Below, one piece after another: positions 1-11,087 of a stretch of DNA of 64,000 nucleotides. This DNA comes from Leptobrachium leishanense (Eukaryota; Chordata; Amphibia; Anura; Megophryidae). The notes under the pieces were generated by a model, which searched no databases, was not told the origin of the DNA, and saw only the letters and a program-made list of their open reading frames with translations. The translations under genes were made by a program, and so were the position numbers. The DNA is taken from the NCBI GenBank assembly GCA_009667805.1, contig CM019068.1, positions 7,497,733 through 7,561,732 on the forward strand. Direction: 5' to 3'. Within the stretch, counting starts at the first letter, position 1. Each line of letters starts with the position of its first letter.

Positions 1-3000
1 CCTCCAGAATAATATACACAGCACTGAACCCCCAGACTAATATACACAGTACTGGACCCCCTGAATAATATACCAAGCAATGAGCCCCCAGAATTATATA
101 CACAGCACTGAGACCCAGAATAATATACACAGCACTGAGCCCCCAGAATAATATACCCAGCACTGTGCCTCCAGAATAATATACACAGCACTGAACCCCC
201 AGACTAATATACACAGTACTGGACCGCCTGAATAATATACCCAGCACTGAGCCCCCAGAATAATATACCCAGCACTGCACCCCCAGAATAATATACACAG
301 CACTGCACCCCCAGAATAATATACACAGCACTGCACCCCCAGAATTATATACACAGCACTGAGCCCCAGAATAATATACACAGCACTGAGCCTCAAGAAC
401 AATATACACAGCACTGAGCCTCAAGAACAATATGCACAGCACTGCACCCCCATAATTATATACACAGGCACTGGACCCCCAGAATAATATACACAGCACT
501 GCACCCCCATAATTATATACACAGGCACTGGACCGCCAAAATAATATGCACAGCACTGCACCCCAGAATAATATACACATCACTGCACCCCAAGAATTAT
601 ATACACAGGCACTGGACCCCCAGAAGAATATACCCAGCACTGAGCCCCAGAATAATATACCCAGCACTGAGTCCCCAGAATAATGTGTACAGCACTGAGC
701 CCCCAGAATAACATACACAGCACTGAGCCCCCAGAATAATATACACAGCACTGAGCCCCCATAATAATATACCCAGCACTGAGCCCCCAGAATTATATAC
801 ACAGCACTGAGCCTCCAGAATAATATACACAGCACTGAGCCTCCAGAATAATATACACAGCACTGAGCCCCCAGAATAATATACCCAGCACTGAGCCCCC
901 AGAATTATATACACAGCACTGAGCCCCCAGAATAATATACACAGCACTGAGCCCCCAGAATAATATACACAGCACTGAGCCCCCAGAATAATATACACAG
1001 CGCTGAGCCCCCAGAATAATATACACAGCACTGAGCCCCCAGAATAATATACACAGTGCTGAGCCCCCAGAATAACATACACAGCACTGAGCCCCCAGAA
1101 TAATATACACAGCGCTGAGCCCCCAGAATAATATACACAGCACTGAACCCCCAGAATAATATACACAGCACTGAGCCCCCAGAATTATATACACAGCACT
1201 GAGCCCCCAGATTTATATACACAGCACTGAGCCCCAAGAATAATATACTCAGCACTGAGCCCCAGAATAATATACCCAGCACTGGACCCCCAGAATAATA
1301 TACACAGCACTGGACCCCCAGAATAATATACCCAGCACTGCACCCCCAGAATAATATACACAGCACTGAGCCCCAAGAATAATATATTCAGCACTGAGCC
1401 TCAAGAACAATATACACAGCACTGAGCCTCAAGAACAATATGCACAGCACTGCACCCCCCATAATTATATACACAGGCACTGGCCCCCAGAATAATATAC
1501 CCAGCACTGAGCCCCCAGAATTATATACACAGCACTGAGCCCCCAGATTTAAATACACAGCACTGAGCCCCCAGAATAATATACTCAGCACTGAGCCCCC
1601 AGAATAATATACTCAGCACTGAGCCCCAGAATTATATACCCAGCACTGAGCCTCCAGAATAATATACACAGCACTGGACCCCCAGAATAATATACCCAGC
1701 ACTGGACCCCCAGAATAATATACCCAGCACTGCACCCCCAGAATAATATACACAGCACTGCACCCCCAGAATAATATACACAGCACTGAGCCCCCAGAAT
1801 AATATACCCAGCAGTGAGCCCCCATAATAATACACAGCACTGGACCCCCATTATACTATACCCAGCACTGAGCCCAAGAATAATATGCAGAGCACTGAGC
1901 CCCAAGAATAATATACCCAGCACTGAGCCTCAAGAACAATATACACAGCACTGAGCCTCAAGAACAATATGCACAGCACTGCACCCCCCATAATTATATA
2001 CACAGGCACTGGCCCCCAGAATAATATACCCAGCACTGAGCCCCCAGAATTATATACACAGCACTGAGCCCCCAGATTTAAATACACAGCACTGAGCCCC
2101 CAGAATAATATACTCAGCACTGAGCCCCAGAATTATATACCCAGCACTGGACCCCAGAATAATATACACAGCACTGGACCCCCAGAATAATATACCCAGC
2201 ACTGCACCCCCAGAATAATATACACAGCACTGCGCCCCCAGAATAATATACACAGCACTGAGCCCCCAGAATAATATACCCAGCAGTGAGCCCCCATAAT
2301 AATACACAGCACTGGACCCCCATTATACTATACCCAGCACTGAGCCCAAAAATAATATGCAGAGCACTGAGCCCCAAGAATAATATGCACAGCACTGAGC
2401 CCCAAGAATAATATGCACAGCACTGAGCCCCCAGAATAATATACTCAGCACTGCACCCCCAGAATAATATGCACAGCACTGAGCCCCCAGAATAATATAC
2501 ACAGCACTGCACCCCCAGAATAATATACACAGCACTGAGCCCCCAGAATAATATACCCAGCAGTGAGCCCCCATAATAATACACAGCACTGGACCCCCAT
2601 TATACTATACCCAGCACTGAGCCCAAGAATAATATGCAGAGCACTGAGCCCCAAGAATAATATGCACAGCACTGAGCCCCAAGAATAATATGCACAGCAC
2701 TGAGCCCCCAGAATAATATACTCAGCACTGAGCCCCAGAATAATATACCCAGCACTGGACCCCCAGTATAATATACCCAGCACTGGACCCCCAGAATAAT
2801 ATGCACAGCACTGAGCCCCCATAATAATATACACAGCACTGGACCCCCAGAATACTATACCCAGCACTGAGCCCCAGAATAATATGCACAGCACTGAGCC
2901 CCAAGAATAATATACACAGCACTGGACCTCCACAATATTATACCCAGCACTGAGCCCCCAGAATAATATACACAGCACTAGACCCCAGAATAATATACAC

Positions 3001-3508
3001 AGCACTGCACCCCCAGAATAATATGCACAGCACTGAGCCCCAAGAATTATATGCACAGCACTGAGCCCCCAGAATAATATACACAGCACTGGACCCCCTG
3101 AATATAATACCCAGCACTGGACCCCCAGAATAATATACCCAGCACTGAACCCCCTGAATAATATTCCCAGCACTGGACCCGCAAAATAACATACACAGCA
3201 CTGAGCCCCCAGAATAATATACACAGCACTGAGCCCCCAGAATAATATACACAGCACTGAGCCCCCAGAATAATATACCCAGCACTGAGTCCCCAGAATA
3301 ATATACACAGCACTGGACCCCTGAATAATTTACTCAGCACTGGACCCCCAAAATAACATATACAGCACTGAGCCCCCAGAATAATATACCCAGCACTGGA
3401 CCCCAGAATAATATGCACAGCACTGAGCCCCAAGAATAATATACACAGCACTGATCTCCTGAATAATATACACAGCACTGATCTCCTGAATACTATACAC
3501 AGCACTGG
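1..3508. repeat. 28-bp minisatellite array
   Basis: About 125 imperfect copies of a 28-bp unit (core CAGCACTGAGCCCCCAGAAT followed by AATATACA) fill the stretch without a break; it runs off the left edge. Units vary by point changes (GAGCC/GGACC/GCACC) and by 1-2 bp indels. Blocks near 1380-1600, 1920-2110 and 2320-2600 recur as near-identical higher-order copies, so amplification involved several units at once. Several long open frames on the minus strand are a by-product: the unit lacks stops in several phases. No coding function is supported. Confidence 0.95.
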
Positions 3509-3519
3509 TTATATAGATA

Positions 3520-3795
3520 TATTTGCCCCAGCTTAAATGGGTATATAGTGCCCCCAGTTTACATGGATATTATTGCCCCCAGTTCACATGGATATATTTG
3601 CCCCCAGCTCACATGGATATAATTGCCCGCAGTTCACATGGATATAATTGCCCGCAGTTCACATGGATATAATTGCCCGCAGTTCACATGGATATAATTG
3701 CCCCCCAGTTCACATGGATTTTATTGCCCCCAGTTCACATGGATATTATTGCCCCCAGTTCACATAGATATTATTGTCCCCAGTTCACATGGATA
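3520..3795. repeat. 26-bp minisatellite, left part
   Basis: About ten copies of a 26-bp unit (CAGTTCACATGGATATAATT plus GCCCCC). The array is interrupted by the Tc1-like element whose target TA is at 3796-3797 and resumes at 14789. The unit resembles the 19-23-bp unit of the minisatellite at 33345-34785, which also pairs a run of C, CAGCTCAC and ATGGAT. Confidence 0.9.
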
Positions 3796-3797
3796 TA

Positions 3798-3987
3798 CAG
3801 TCAGGTGCAGAAATATTGGGACATGGACACAATTGTAACATCTTTGGCTCTATACACCACCACAATGGAGTTGGAATGAAACAAACACAATGTGCTTTAA
3901 CTGCAGACTGTCAGCTTTAATTTGAGGGTATGTACATCCAACTCAGGTGAACGTGTAGGACTTACAGCAGTTTGCAGATGTGCCTCC
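3798..3987. repeat. Left inverted repeat of Tc1 A
   Basis: This stretch is the reverse complement of about 14597-14786 with few mismatches. It is cut at 3987 by the LTR retrotransposon and continues at 13335-13367. Confidence 0.92.
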
Positions 3988-5284
3988 TGTCATGGAATTG
4001 ACGTAGCGCTCCCCGCGTCAAACCCCAAGACTTTAATTTCCATGGCGAAAACCCCAAAAGACATAGACCGTTGCTTTGGGGAAGACCTTATGTTTACTCA
4101 TATTGTTTTAAATGTATTGTCGCTGAACCCCTGGCTCAGAGACTGTGGACTGTATTAACCCCTCGCTCCTCTGCTATTCCCCTCAATTAAGCTATTTGTC
4201 TCTTAGTGTTTTAAAGGGGTGTTTTGTGACCCCCCCCCTATCAGCATGTAATCAAAATGCCTGTAAACCTGTCCCTTATGCTCACTGTGTTATCTGACAC
4301 CAGGGTTAACCTGGGATTGAAAGCCTGAGCTGGGTTTGAAACCCCAGCCAATCACCATCCAAGGAGCTAGAAGGGCCAACCAATCCCATTCCTGGAATAC
4401 ACCTCATTGCCTGTAATGGAGCCATCTGCAGAAACTTTAAACGTCTGCGCCCCGAAAACTAACTGCTCCAGCAGGGTGATTTTTAACAGGTGGGGTGATC
4501 CTCAGGCGAGCTACCATTGTGGTGATTTTCAGGAGGGAGCTCCATTGGGAACCCACTTTGCTGAGCCTTTCTTGACCCCAGGAGCTTAAGTAGCCCTGAC
4601 CATGCGGCATCCAAGGGGGATATCTACTATATGCTGCCATTCGTGCCCCTACCCCCAGATCTGGGCGCTTTTTGGACCGTGACACCCTAGGGACCCGAGC
4701 TATCAAACGGTGCCCCTGGTTTGCCGCTGCTCCTCTGGAATCCCCCCCAAACAAGGACCTGTGCTCTGTATGACTGCAGATACAGATAATTATAAGGCAC
4801 CACCATGTACCGTAGCGCTGTACAATGGGAAAGACAGGATAACCAATATACATGCAAGTTAAACACATAGAACAGTCCCAGAAAAGCCCCTGCTCAAGAG
4901 CTTGCACTCTGAGAGGACCTGATGGGGAACTGCTGAATGACGGTGCCGAAATGTCTGGGGGGCGGGAATGTTAACTGTTATCTGATTCTGAACCAAATAA
5001 AAGCAGGCCAAGAGAAATGGCCAGTGTGTATCCTGTGATGAACATACAGCCTGCCTGGTGTCTGTCTCAACAACGCTACAGCTATAATCACTCTCAGAAG
5101 GCACTGAGCGGCATTCTCGAAATGCAAGGAGGCTCCATGGCAAGGGTTCAGAACAAGAGGGTCTGGAGCTGTGGATCAGGCTGCTTGAGGCACTGAGTTC
5201 CGAGCAACTCAGAGGCCGGGCTGATCCTGGTAAGGGGGTGTCTGGAGAGCCAGGACAGACAGGAACAGACGGCGTCCCATCACA
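3988..5284 (+). repeat. 5' LTR of Gmr1-like element 1
   Basis: 1297 bp, TG...CA ends. It matches the 3' LTR (11088-13329) with only scattered differences once the MITE in the latter is removed. A polyadenylation hexamer AATAAA is at 4996-5001. It starts TGTCATGGAATTGACGTAGC, close to the start of the remnant LTR ending at 48146, so the two elements are related. Confidence 0.93.
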
Positions 5285-5303
5285 TTGGCTGGCAGTGGTG
5301 TGG
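5285..5303 (+). other. Probable primer-binding site
   Basis: The sequence directly after the 5' LTR, TTGGCTGGCAGTGGTGTGG, occupies the primer-binding position. The second LTR element has TTGGCTGGCAGCGGTGGGAT at the equivalent place, and the third has TGGTGGCAAGCGGTGAGGAT. These resemble the complement of a vertebrate tRNA-Leu 3' end (recalled as TGGTGGCAGCGGTGGGAT). The tRNA assignment is inference. Confidence 0.55.
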
Positions 5304-5335
5304 ATAGAGGCTCTCCAACACTAAGACACCCCGAG

Positions 5336-7312
5336 ATGACAAACTACGCAGCCTGCAAGCGGGACACCCTGAGGGACCTGCTGGAGAGCCGAGGAGGGAT
5401 CGCCGGATCCAAGAGCAAGGATGCCCTAATTAGCGAGCTGACCGAGATGGACCAAAGGAACGGCGACACTAGACCCCGGTCAGCTGAGGACCTGTTCCAG
5501 CAGAGGGTCCGGGAACGCATTGCCCTGTATGGGGCCGATCCATCAGAAGCTTCTATACAACAAGCCATAAATGACATTAAGCAGCAGGATGCCCAGAAAG
5601 AAAAAGAGCTGGATCAGAAGGAAAGAGAGCTGGAGCGGAAAGAAAGAGAGCTGGATCGCCAGGAGAGGGAGCGTGAGCGGCAACACGAGCTTCAGATGAT
5701 CGGGCGTCAAGCGGAGGCCAGGCAGATGGAGCCTCCACACCAAGAACCCGCACGCCCCAAGAAGATACCATTTCAGGTATTTAAGACTTTTAACGAATCA
5801 GAGGAGGAGAATGAAGGCTTCCTCCAAGACTTTGAGAGTTTATGCAAGGTGCACGAGGTACCACGCTCAGCCTGGGCAGGCATTTTAGCCAGCAAGCTGG
5901 CCGGGCGGGCCGCCGAGGCATATCGGACTGTCTCAGACCAGGACGCTACAGATTATTCCCAGGTGAAACAAACCCTACTAGCCAGGTTTGCCATCACCCC
6001 AGAGGCCAGCCGCACAAAATTCAGAATCTCCCGCAAGCAAGCCAACACCACTCATGTCGAGTGGGCCCACCGACTACAGGGGGACCTTAAGGGCTGGTTT
6101 CAAGGGAGCCAGGCCGATACCGTCGAGGCTGTCACACAGCTGATATTACTCGAACAATTTCTGGATCACACCACCTCGCCAATTCAGGACTGGGTACGGG
6201 ACAAAAAACCCAGTACAGTGCAGCAAGCCGCCACCCTGGCAGACGAGTACGTAGACTCACGGAGAACCAGCGGAGGTGCCCGGCAGCCATTACCTCGGCC
6301 CAGCCTGCCACCCCACCATGCGGCAACCCCACCACGATGGCCAGCGCCACGACAACCACCCCAAGCCAGTCCAACATCCGGATCCCGGTGCTACGCTTGC
6401 AGCCTGCCTGGGCACCTCAGCCGGAATTGTCCCAACCGTTCCCCCAGAAGACCAACTCCTCCACCCTTACCAGCAGCCCACTGCTACCAAAACGAGCCAC
6501 AGCCCCTGGACATCCAAGCAGAGTGGGAACAACTATATGAGGCCGATCCTGTCCAAGCTGCAGCTGGGGACAACCGACAACATCACCGACAGGCCGTCTG
6601 GGTGAATGGGCAGGCCGCCGAGGGACTCCGGGACTCAGGAGCCACCATCACCCTCATCCAACCCCACCTAGCTCCCCAAACCGCCCGGACCGGCCAGACC
6701 ATTGCGGTTCGTGTAGCTGGAGGCAGGGTGCTACAGCTAGCCGCTGCACGCGTCCACCTCAATTGGGGCACTGGGCAACGAGACGTTCAAGTGGGCTTGT
6801 TGCAGGGACTACCCGCCGAAGTGCTCTTGGGAAACGATTTGGGTCACTTGACCTCCTCCTACACCTGCGAGGCTGCCTTGCCTGTAACCACCCGGCAGCA
6901 GAGCCAGAGACCAACCGACGCCACTCCTGCGGGGACCCAGGTAAGACCACAAGCTTCCCTGACAACTCAACCTGACCCTCCCATGACATGGGATTCCCCT
7001 ACTGACCTAAGACAGCAGACCCTGAGTGACCCCACGCTAGAGGGCTACCGAGACCGGGCAGGGAAGGATGCCGGGGGGGTAGAGGGAGACCGGATAGAGT
7101 GGGAAGGGGGCCTCCTGTATCGCTATAATGAGGGGAGGGGGGCTAAGACACCACGGGGGCCCCACAAGCAGCTAATCGTATCCCAGAAACACCGACTAGG
7201 GCTCCTGAGGCTGGCTCACGACATTCCCCTCGCCGGGCACCTGGGGACCTCCAAAACCACGAAGCGGTTATCCCGCTCCTTCTTCTGGCCCCGGTTCCAC
7301 AACAACGTATGA
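5336..7312 (+). CDS. Gag-protease-integrase N-terminal ORF
   Basis: The frame is open from the LTR edge, but the first ATG is 5336. The N-terminus has a short basic-helix motif (YAACKRDTLRDLLESRGG) shared with the gag-like ORFs at 40339-41496 and 45717-46100. A highly charged E/R-rich coiled-coil stretch (about residues 95-135) precedes the capsid-like region. One CCHC zinc knuckle, C-x2-C-x4-H-x4-C (CYACSLPGHLSRNC), lies near residue 375. A retropepsin domain follows with DSGATITLI as active site and a LLGNDLG motif. The frame then runs directly into the integrase HHCC finger (two histidines near HDIPLAGH) and stops with TGA at 7310-7312, inside the finger before the two cysteines. That stop is probably a nonsense mutation, since the same frame continues with CRTCEVC. 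Confidence 0.85.
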   Translation: MTNYAACKRDTLRDLLESRGGIAGSKSKDALISELTEMDQRNGDTRPRSAEDLFQQRVRERIALYGADPSEASIQQAINDIKQQDAQKEKELDQKERELERKERELDRQERERERQHELQMIGRQAEARQMEPPHQEPARPKKIPFQVFKTFNESEEENEGFLQDFESLCKVHEVPRSAWAGILASKLAGRAAEAYRTVSDQDATDYSQVKQTLLARFAITPEASRTKFRISRKQANTTHVEWAHRLQGDLKGWFQGSQADTVEAVTQLILLEQFLDHTTSPIQDWVRDKKPSTVQQAATLADEYVDSRRTSGGARQPLPRPSLPPHHAATPPRWPAPRQPPQASPTSGSRCYACSLPGHLSRNCPNRSPRRPTPPPLPAAHCYQNEPQPLDIQAEWEQLYEADPVQAAAGDNRQHHRQAVWVNGQAAEGLRDSGATITLIQPHLAPQTARTGQTIAVRVAGGRVLQLAAARVHLNWGTGQRDVQVGLLQGLPAEVLLGNDLGHLTSSYTCEAALPVTTRQQSQRPTDATPAGTQVRPQASLTTQPDPPMTWDSPTDLRQQTLSDPTLEGYRDRAGKDAGGVEGDRIEWEGGLLYRYNEGRGAKTPRGPHKQLIVSQKHRLGLLRLAHDIPLAGHLGTSKTTKRLSRSFFWPRFHNNV

Positions 7313-8360
7313 GAGTACTGCCGGACCTGTGAGGTCTGCCAAAAGATGGGGAAGACAGGGGATCACCCAAAGGCCCCACTTCAACCCCTTCCCATTATTG
7401 GGGAGCCCTTTAGCCGAATAGCAGTGGATATCATAGGGCCCCTTGCCCGTCCCAGTGCCACAGGGAAAAAACATACTCACGGTGGTGGACTATGCCACCC
7501 GGTACCCCGAAGCCATCCCCCTGGCCAATACCCAGGCTGACACCATTGCCGATGCCCTGCTACGGGTCTTCACCCGAGTAGGGTTCCCCAAGGAGATACT
7601 GTCTGACCAAGGGTCCCAGTTCACCGCTGAGCTGACGCAGCAGCTCTGGCGCCTCTGCGGCATCAAGGCCCTCCACAGTGCCCCGTACCACCCTCAGACC
7701 AATGGGCTGTGCGAGAGGTTCAATGGGACCCTAAAACAGTTACTCCGAGCCTTCTCCCAAGACCGGAAGGATTGGGAGAAGTATCTACCCCACCTATTAT
7801 TTGCCTATCGAGAGGTACCCCAAGAGTCCACAGGGTTTTCCCCCTTTGAGTTACTTTTTGGGCGCAGGGTTAGGGGACCCTTAGATTTAGTAAGAGCCCA
7901 CTGGGAGGGAATCGACGAGCAGGAGGGACTCCCAGTCCTAAGTTACGCCCTGGAGCTGCGCGAGCGCCTGAGAGAACTGACGGACCTAGTTCAGTTGAAC
8001 ATGCAGGCCGCCCAGACCCAGCAGAAGGCCTGGTATGACCAGTCTGGCAGGAGTCGCTCCCTTTGTGTCGGCCAGCAGGTCTTGGTACTGAAACCACAGA
8101 GGCGAAACAAAATGCAGGCAGCCTGGCAGGGCCCCTACCAGGTGGTAGACCGGCTGGGCGATAACACCTATGTGGTTGTCAGTTGTGCCGACACAAGGGT
8201 CCGGCGGACGTTCCATGTGAACATGATCAAGGCGTACCATGAACGGGCTGAGGCGGTGGCTGCCATATGTGCTCCGGCTACAGAGGAAGCCGAACCTATT
8301 CCCCTGCTAGAGCTCCCCGGAACACATAATCCCAATGGGGGGTGGAAGACATCCAGTTAG
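7313..8360 (+). pseudogene. Integrase core and GPY domain
   Basis: Downstream of the TGA the frame gives the finger cysteines (CRTCEVC) and the first catalytic aspartate (AVDIIGPL). A frame change then falls in the A-run near 7465-7470, and the core continues in the frame opening at 7443. The second catalytic aspartate is in LSDQGSQF and the glutamate in NGLCERFNG, 35 residues later, so this is a DD35E integrase. The C-terminus carries a GPY/F motif (GPYQVVDRLGDNTYVV) and no chromodomain that I can see. The frame ends at 8360, overlapping the reverse-transcriptase frame by 19 bp next to a G-run (8336-8341). Inactive as read. Confidence 0.88.
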
Positions 8361-9320
8361 GAGAGGGGTTGGGCTCCTGGGAAAGGGCACAAGTCTGGAA
8401 GGTACTCCAGAACAGACGGGAGATGTTTTCAACGATCCCGGGGTACACTCGTAAGGCAGTACACAAGGTGGAAACCCCCGGGCAGAAACCCTTAAGGCAA
8501 CCCGCCTACCGACTCCCTGAGGCCGTACGGGAAGGGATGCGGGCCGAGATCAGGGAGATGCTCGAACTGGGGGTGATCAAACCCTCTGCCAGCCCGTGGG
8601 TCTCCCCGGTGGTGTTGGTACCCAAGCGTGATGGCACCACCCGTTTCTGTGTCGATTATAGGCGGTTGAATGACTGCACCACTACCGACGCCTACCCCAT
8701 GCCCCACGTAGATAAACTGCTAGACAGAATATCCCAGGGGCATTTCCTGACCACCATAGATCTATGCAAGGGCTACTGGCAGATCCCCCAGGAGAAGGAG
8801 GCAGTTCCGAAGTTGGCCTTTATCACCCCGTTCGGCCTATACCAGTTTAGGGTAATGCCGTTCGGGATGAAGAATGCTCCGGCTACCTTCCAGCGCTTGA
8901 TAGATCACCTCCTCGATGGTCAACAAGACTTTGCCTGTGCATACCTGGATGACATTGCAATATACAGTCAGACCTGGGAGGAACACCTCCGCCACCTGGG
9001 GGTAGTGTTGGATCGGATACGGGCTGCCAACTTGACCTTGAAGCCAGACAAATGTAGGATCGGGCTGTCCGAGGTGCAGTACCTAGGGCACAGGGTGGGG
9101 TGCGGGAAACAAAAACCAGAGCCCGCTAAGATTGAGGCCATCCTAGATTGGCCGACCCCCCCCGGACCAAGACCCAGGTCCTTGCCTTCTTAGGGACAGC
9201 GGGGTACTACCGCAAATTCGTGCCCCATTACAGTGACCTTGCCAAACCTTTAACAGACCTGACCAAAAAGACCCTCCCTCGCCAAGTCCTGTGGTCCCCA
9301 GAGTGTGAGGCCGTCTTTAA
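8342..9320 (+). pseudogene. Reverse transcriptase, 5' part of the RT gene
   Basis: Gypsy-type RT in order: LRQPAYRLPE, a VIKPSASPWVSPVVLVPKRD block, FCVDYRRLN, TTIDLCKGYWQI, MPFGMKNAPATFQRL, and the YLDD active site in ACAYLDDIAIYS. The thumb follows with YLGHRVG. A frame change sits in the C-run at about 9158-9165, after which KTQVLAFLGTAGYYRKF continues in the other frame. At 9320 the gene is cut by the TTAA element. The reading frame resumes at 10563 with QLKAALTQAPILA. The ATG at 8342 may not be a natural start, because related elements usually encode integrase and RT in one polyprotein. Confidence 0.88.
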
Positions 9321-10558
9321 CCACTTCAATGCTGAGGACGCGCTCAGCGCGTCCTCAGCATTCCCGCTGCTGTGCGGAGGACGCGCTGAGCGCGTCCTCC
9401 CATTGGGGTCAGCGTTCGGCCGGGTTCCGGACGATCGCTGGCCCCCCCGGTGCGGGCTGACATCCTCGATGTCAGCCCGGCATCCGGGACCGCAGCCGCC
9501 GGAATTAGGTGTCATCGCAGCAGCGCGATGACACCTAATTCAGGCGCCCCCCCCCCGCATGTGCGGAGGAGGCACCTGAAAGGGAGGGGGGAGGTCCTTC
9601 GGACCTCTCTCCCTCCCGATCGGCGGCTCTGCGGGGGTTAACCCAGGCATCATTTGGAAGGGCACAGCCTGCCCTTCCAAATGGTGCCTGGCATTAACCC
9701 CTGGGGAGCTGGATCGCGAATCGGCGCTGAAAAGCGCCGGTTCGCGATCCTTTCCCGGAGCTGGCCGACATCTTGGATGTCGGCCAAGCCTCCGGGAACT
9801 CCCCCTGAGGACTGGCGTCATCGTGCGTAGCACGATGACGCCAGTCCTGGACTTAACCCCTAACTGCCACCAACTGTGGAGATAGGGAGTTCATTGGAAC
9901 TCCCTATCTCCCGATCCGTGGCAGTTAGGGGTTAATGTTTGGTATGGTTGGATCGGCCAGAGCATGGCCGTTCCAACGATACCAAACATGGAAGTGAAAA
10001 AGTTTGTAAAAAAAAAAAAAATGAAAAATAAAAATAAAAAAAATGTAAAAAAAAATTATAAAAAAAAAAATAAAAAACTTTTTTTTTCTTTTTTTTGGTT
10101 TGTTAATGCAGCAATATTGTTCCCATTTCAATTATAATGTGAACAATGATGCTGCACTAACGATTTTTGTATGCGGTGCGTTTGTTAAAAATAGTGTAAT
10201 TTTCCCCAAAAAAAAATGTAACGAGACCCCATCTCTAATTTTTTTAACAAGCGCACCCCATACAAAATATAACCGCAATTGCTCGCATGTTAAAATGTGA
10301 AAAAAAACACTTTACACATTGTAAATTATTGAAAATACATATTTTATTGCATTTTTTGTTATAATATACAGACATGACATAACGTATACATATAATAATG
10401 ACATATTATGAATCTACCGAGTCTGACGGAAAGAACGATATATAATATGTCTGGGTCATATACTAAAATAAGCCTTCAAAACACGTTTAAACATGATGAG
10501 CAAAACCGGTAAAAATGACCTCAGCACAGGGGCGGGAAAAGCCTCAGCAGCGAAAGGG
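9321..10558. mobile_element. TTAA (piggyBac-type) non-autonomous element, copy 1
   Basis: Exactly 1238 bp, flanked by TTAA at 9317-9320 and 10559-10562. Removing the element and one TTAA restores the RT/RNase H frame. Ends are CCACTTCAATGCTGAGG and, reverse-complemented, CCCTTTCGCTGCTGAGG. There is no ORF. From 9331 to about 9990 the element is a string of about eleven perfect or near-perfect palindromes, followed by an A/T-rich segment 9990-10100 and an AT-rich right end. A second copy of identical length is at 46435-47672 in the opposite orientation. The TTAA site and terminal C-runs fit the piggyBac superfamily. No transposase is present to confirm this. Confidence 0.92.
9331..9990. repeat. 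Chain of about eleven palindromes
   Basis: Successive hairpins include GAGGACGCGC / GCGCGTCCTC at 9335-9360 and again near 9378-9400, the GGGCTGACATC / GATGTCAGCCC pair at about 9453-9480, a TAGGTGTCATCGC / GCGATGACACCTA pair (about 9505-9540), the GGTCCTTCGGACC pair (about 9592-9605), a CATCATTTGGAAGGGC pair (9647-9690), a GATCGCGAATCGGCGCT pair (9711-9750), a CTGGCCGACATC pair (9761-9787), an ACTGGCGTCATCGTGC pair (9809-9849), an AACCCCTAACTGCCAC pair enclosing GGAGATAGGGAGTTC (about 9854-9935), and a TTTGGTATCGTTGGA-type pair (about 9937-9990). All recur in copy 2. Confidence 0.9.
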
Positions 10559-10562
10559 TTAA

Positions 10563-11004
10563 GCAGCTCAAAGCGGCATTAACCCAAGCCCCCATCCTAG
10601 CAGCACCAGATCACACCAAGCGTTTTGTCATCCACACAGATGCCTCCATGTTTGGACTGGGAGCTGTGCTAAGCCAAGTGGGAGACGACGGAGGAGAGCA
10701 CCCGGTGGCGTACATCAGCCGGAAGCTCCTACCTCGCGAAGTTGGATACGCGGCCATCGAAAAAGAGTGTCTGGCCTTGGTTTGGGCCCTAAAGAAATTT
10801 CAGCCATATGTCTACGGGCGATCGTTCACAGTGATGACCGACCACAACCCCCTGATCTGGCTCAACAGAGTGGCTGGAGAAAACGGCCGATTGCTCCGCT
10901 GGAGCCTGGCCCTACAACCATACAACTTTACAATCCAGTACCGCCCAGGCTCTCAAAACAGAAACGCCGATGGATTATCCCGGCAAACAGCCCTGGAGCT
11001 TTGA
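10563..11004 (+). pseudogene. Ribonuclease H, 3' part of pol
   Basis: Continuation of the RT gene after the TTAA element. FVIHTDASMFGLGAVLSQ carries the first catalytic aspartate, AIEKECLALVWAL the glutamate and FTVMTDHNPLIWL the second aspartate. The C-terminus NADGLSRQ is typical of Ty3/gypsy RNase H, and the frame ends at 11004. No integrase follows; only about 80 bp separate it from the 3' LTR, which confirms that integrase is upstream. Confidence 0.9.
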
Positions 11005-11070
11005 TCCCACTTTCTTTTTCCAACGACCCTGAGTCGACCCGTTGGGGTCCAACTGTGGCCATCTGACTCC

Positions 11071-11087
11071 TTTGGGGAGGGGAGATA
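11071..11087 (+). other. Polypurine tract
   Basis: TTTGGGGAGGGGAGATA lies immediately before the 3' LTR, the expected place for plus-strand priming. Confidence 0.8.

Noticed and set aside
94..3505. Many minus-strand frames up to 287 codons
   Set aside because: Products of the 28-bp minisatellite.
4407..5143. Frames of 60-156 codons inside the LTR (repeated at 12447-13188)
   Set aside because: They occur in both LTRs only because the LTRs are duplicates; no domain, and the antisense frames overlap regulatory sequence.
9148..9833. Frames within the TTAA element
   Set aside because: They run through the palindrome chain and read similarly on both strands; no protein family likeness.
5336..11004. 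Ty1/copia classification based on gene order
   Set aside because: RT, RNase H, integrase GPY motif and the CCHC Gag are gypsy-type; the order is explained by the Gmr1 group.
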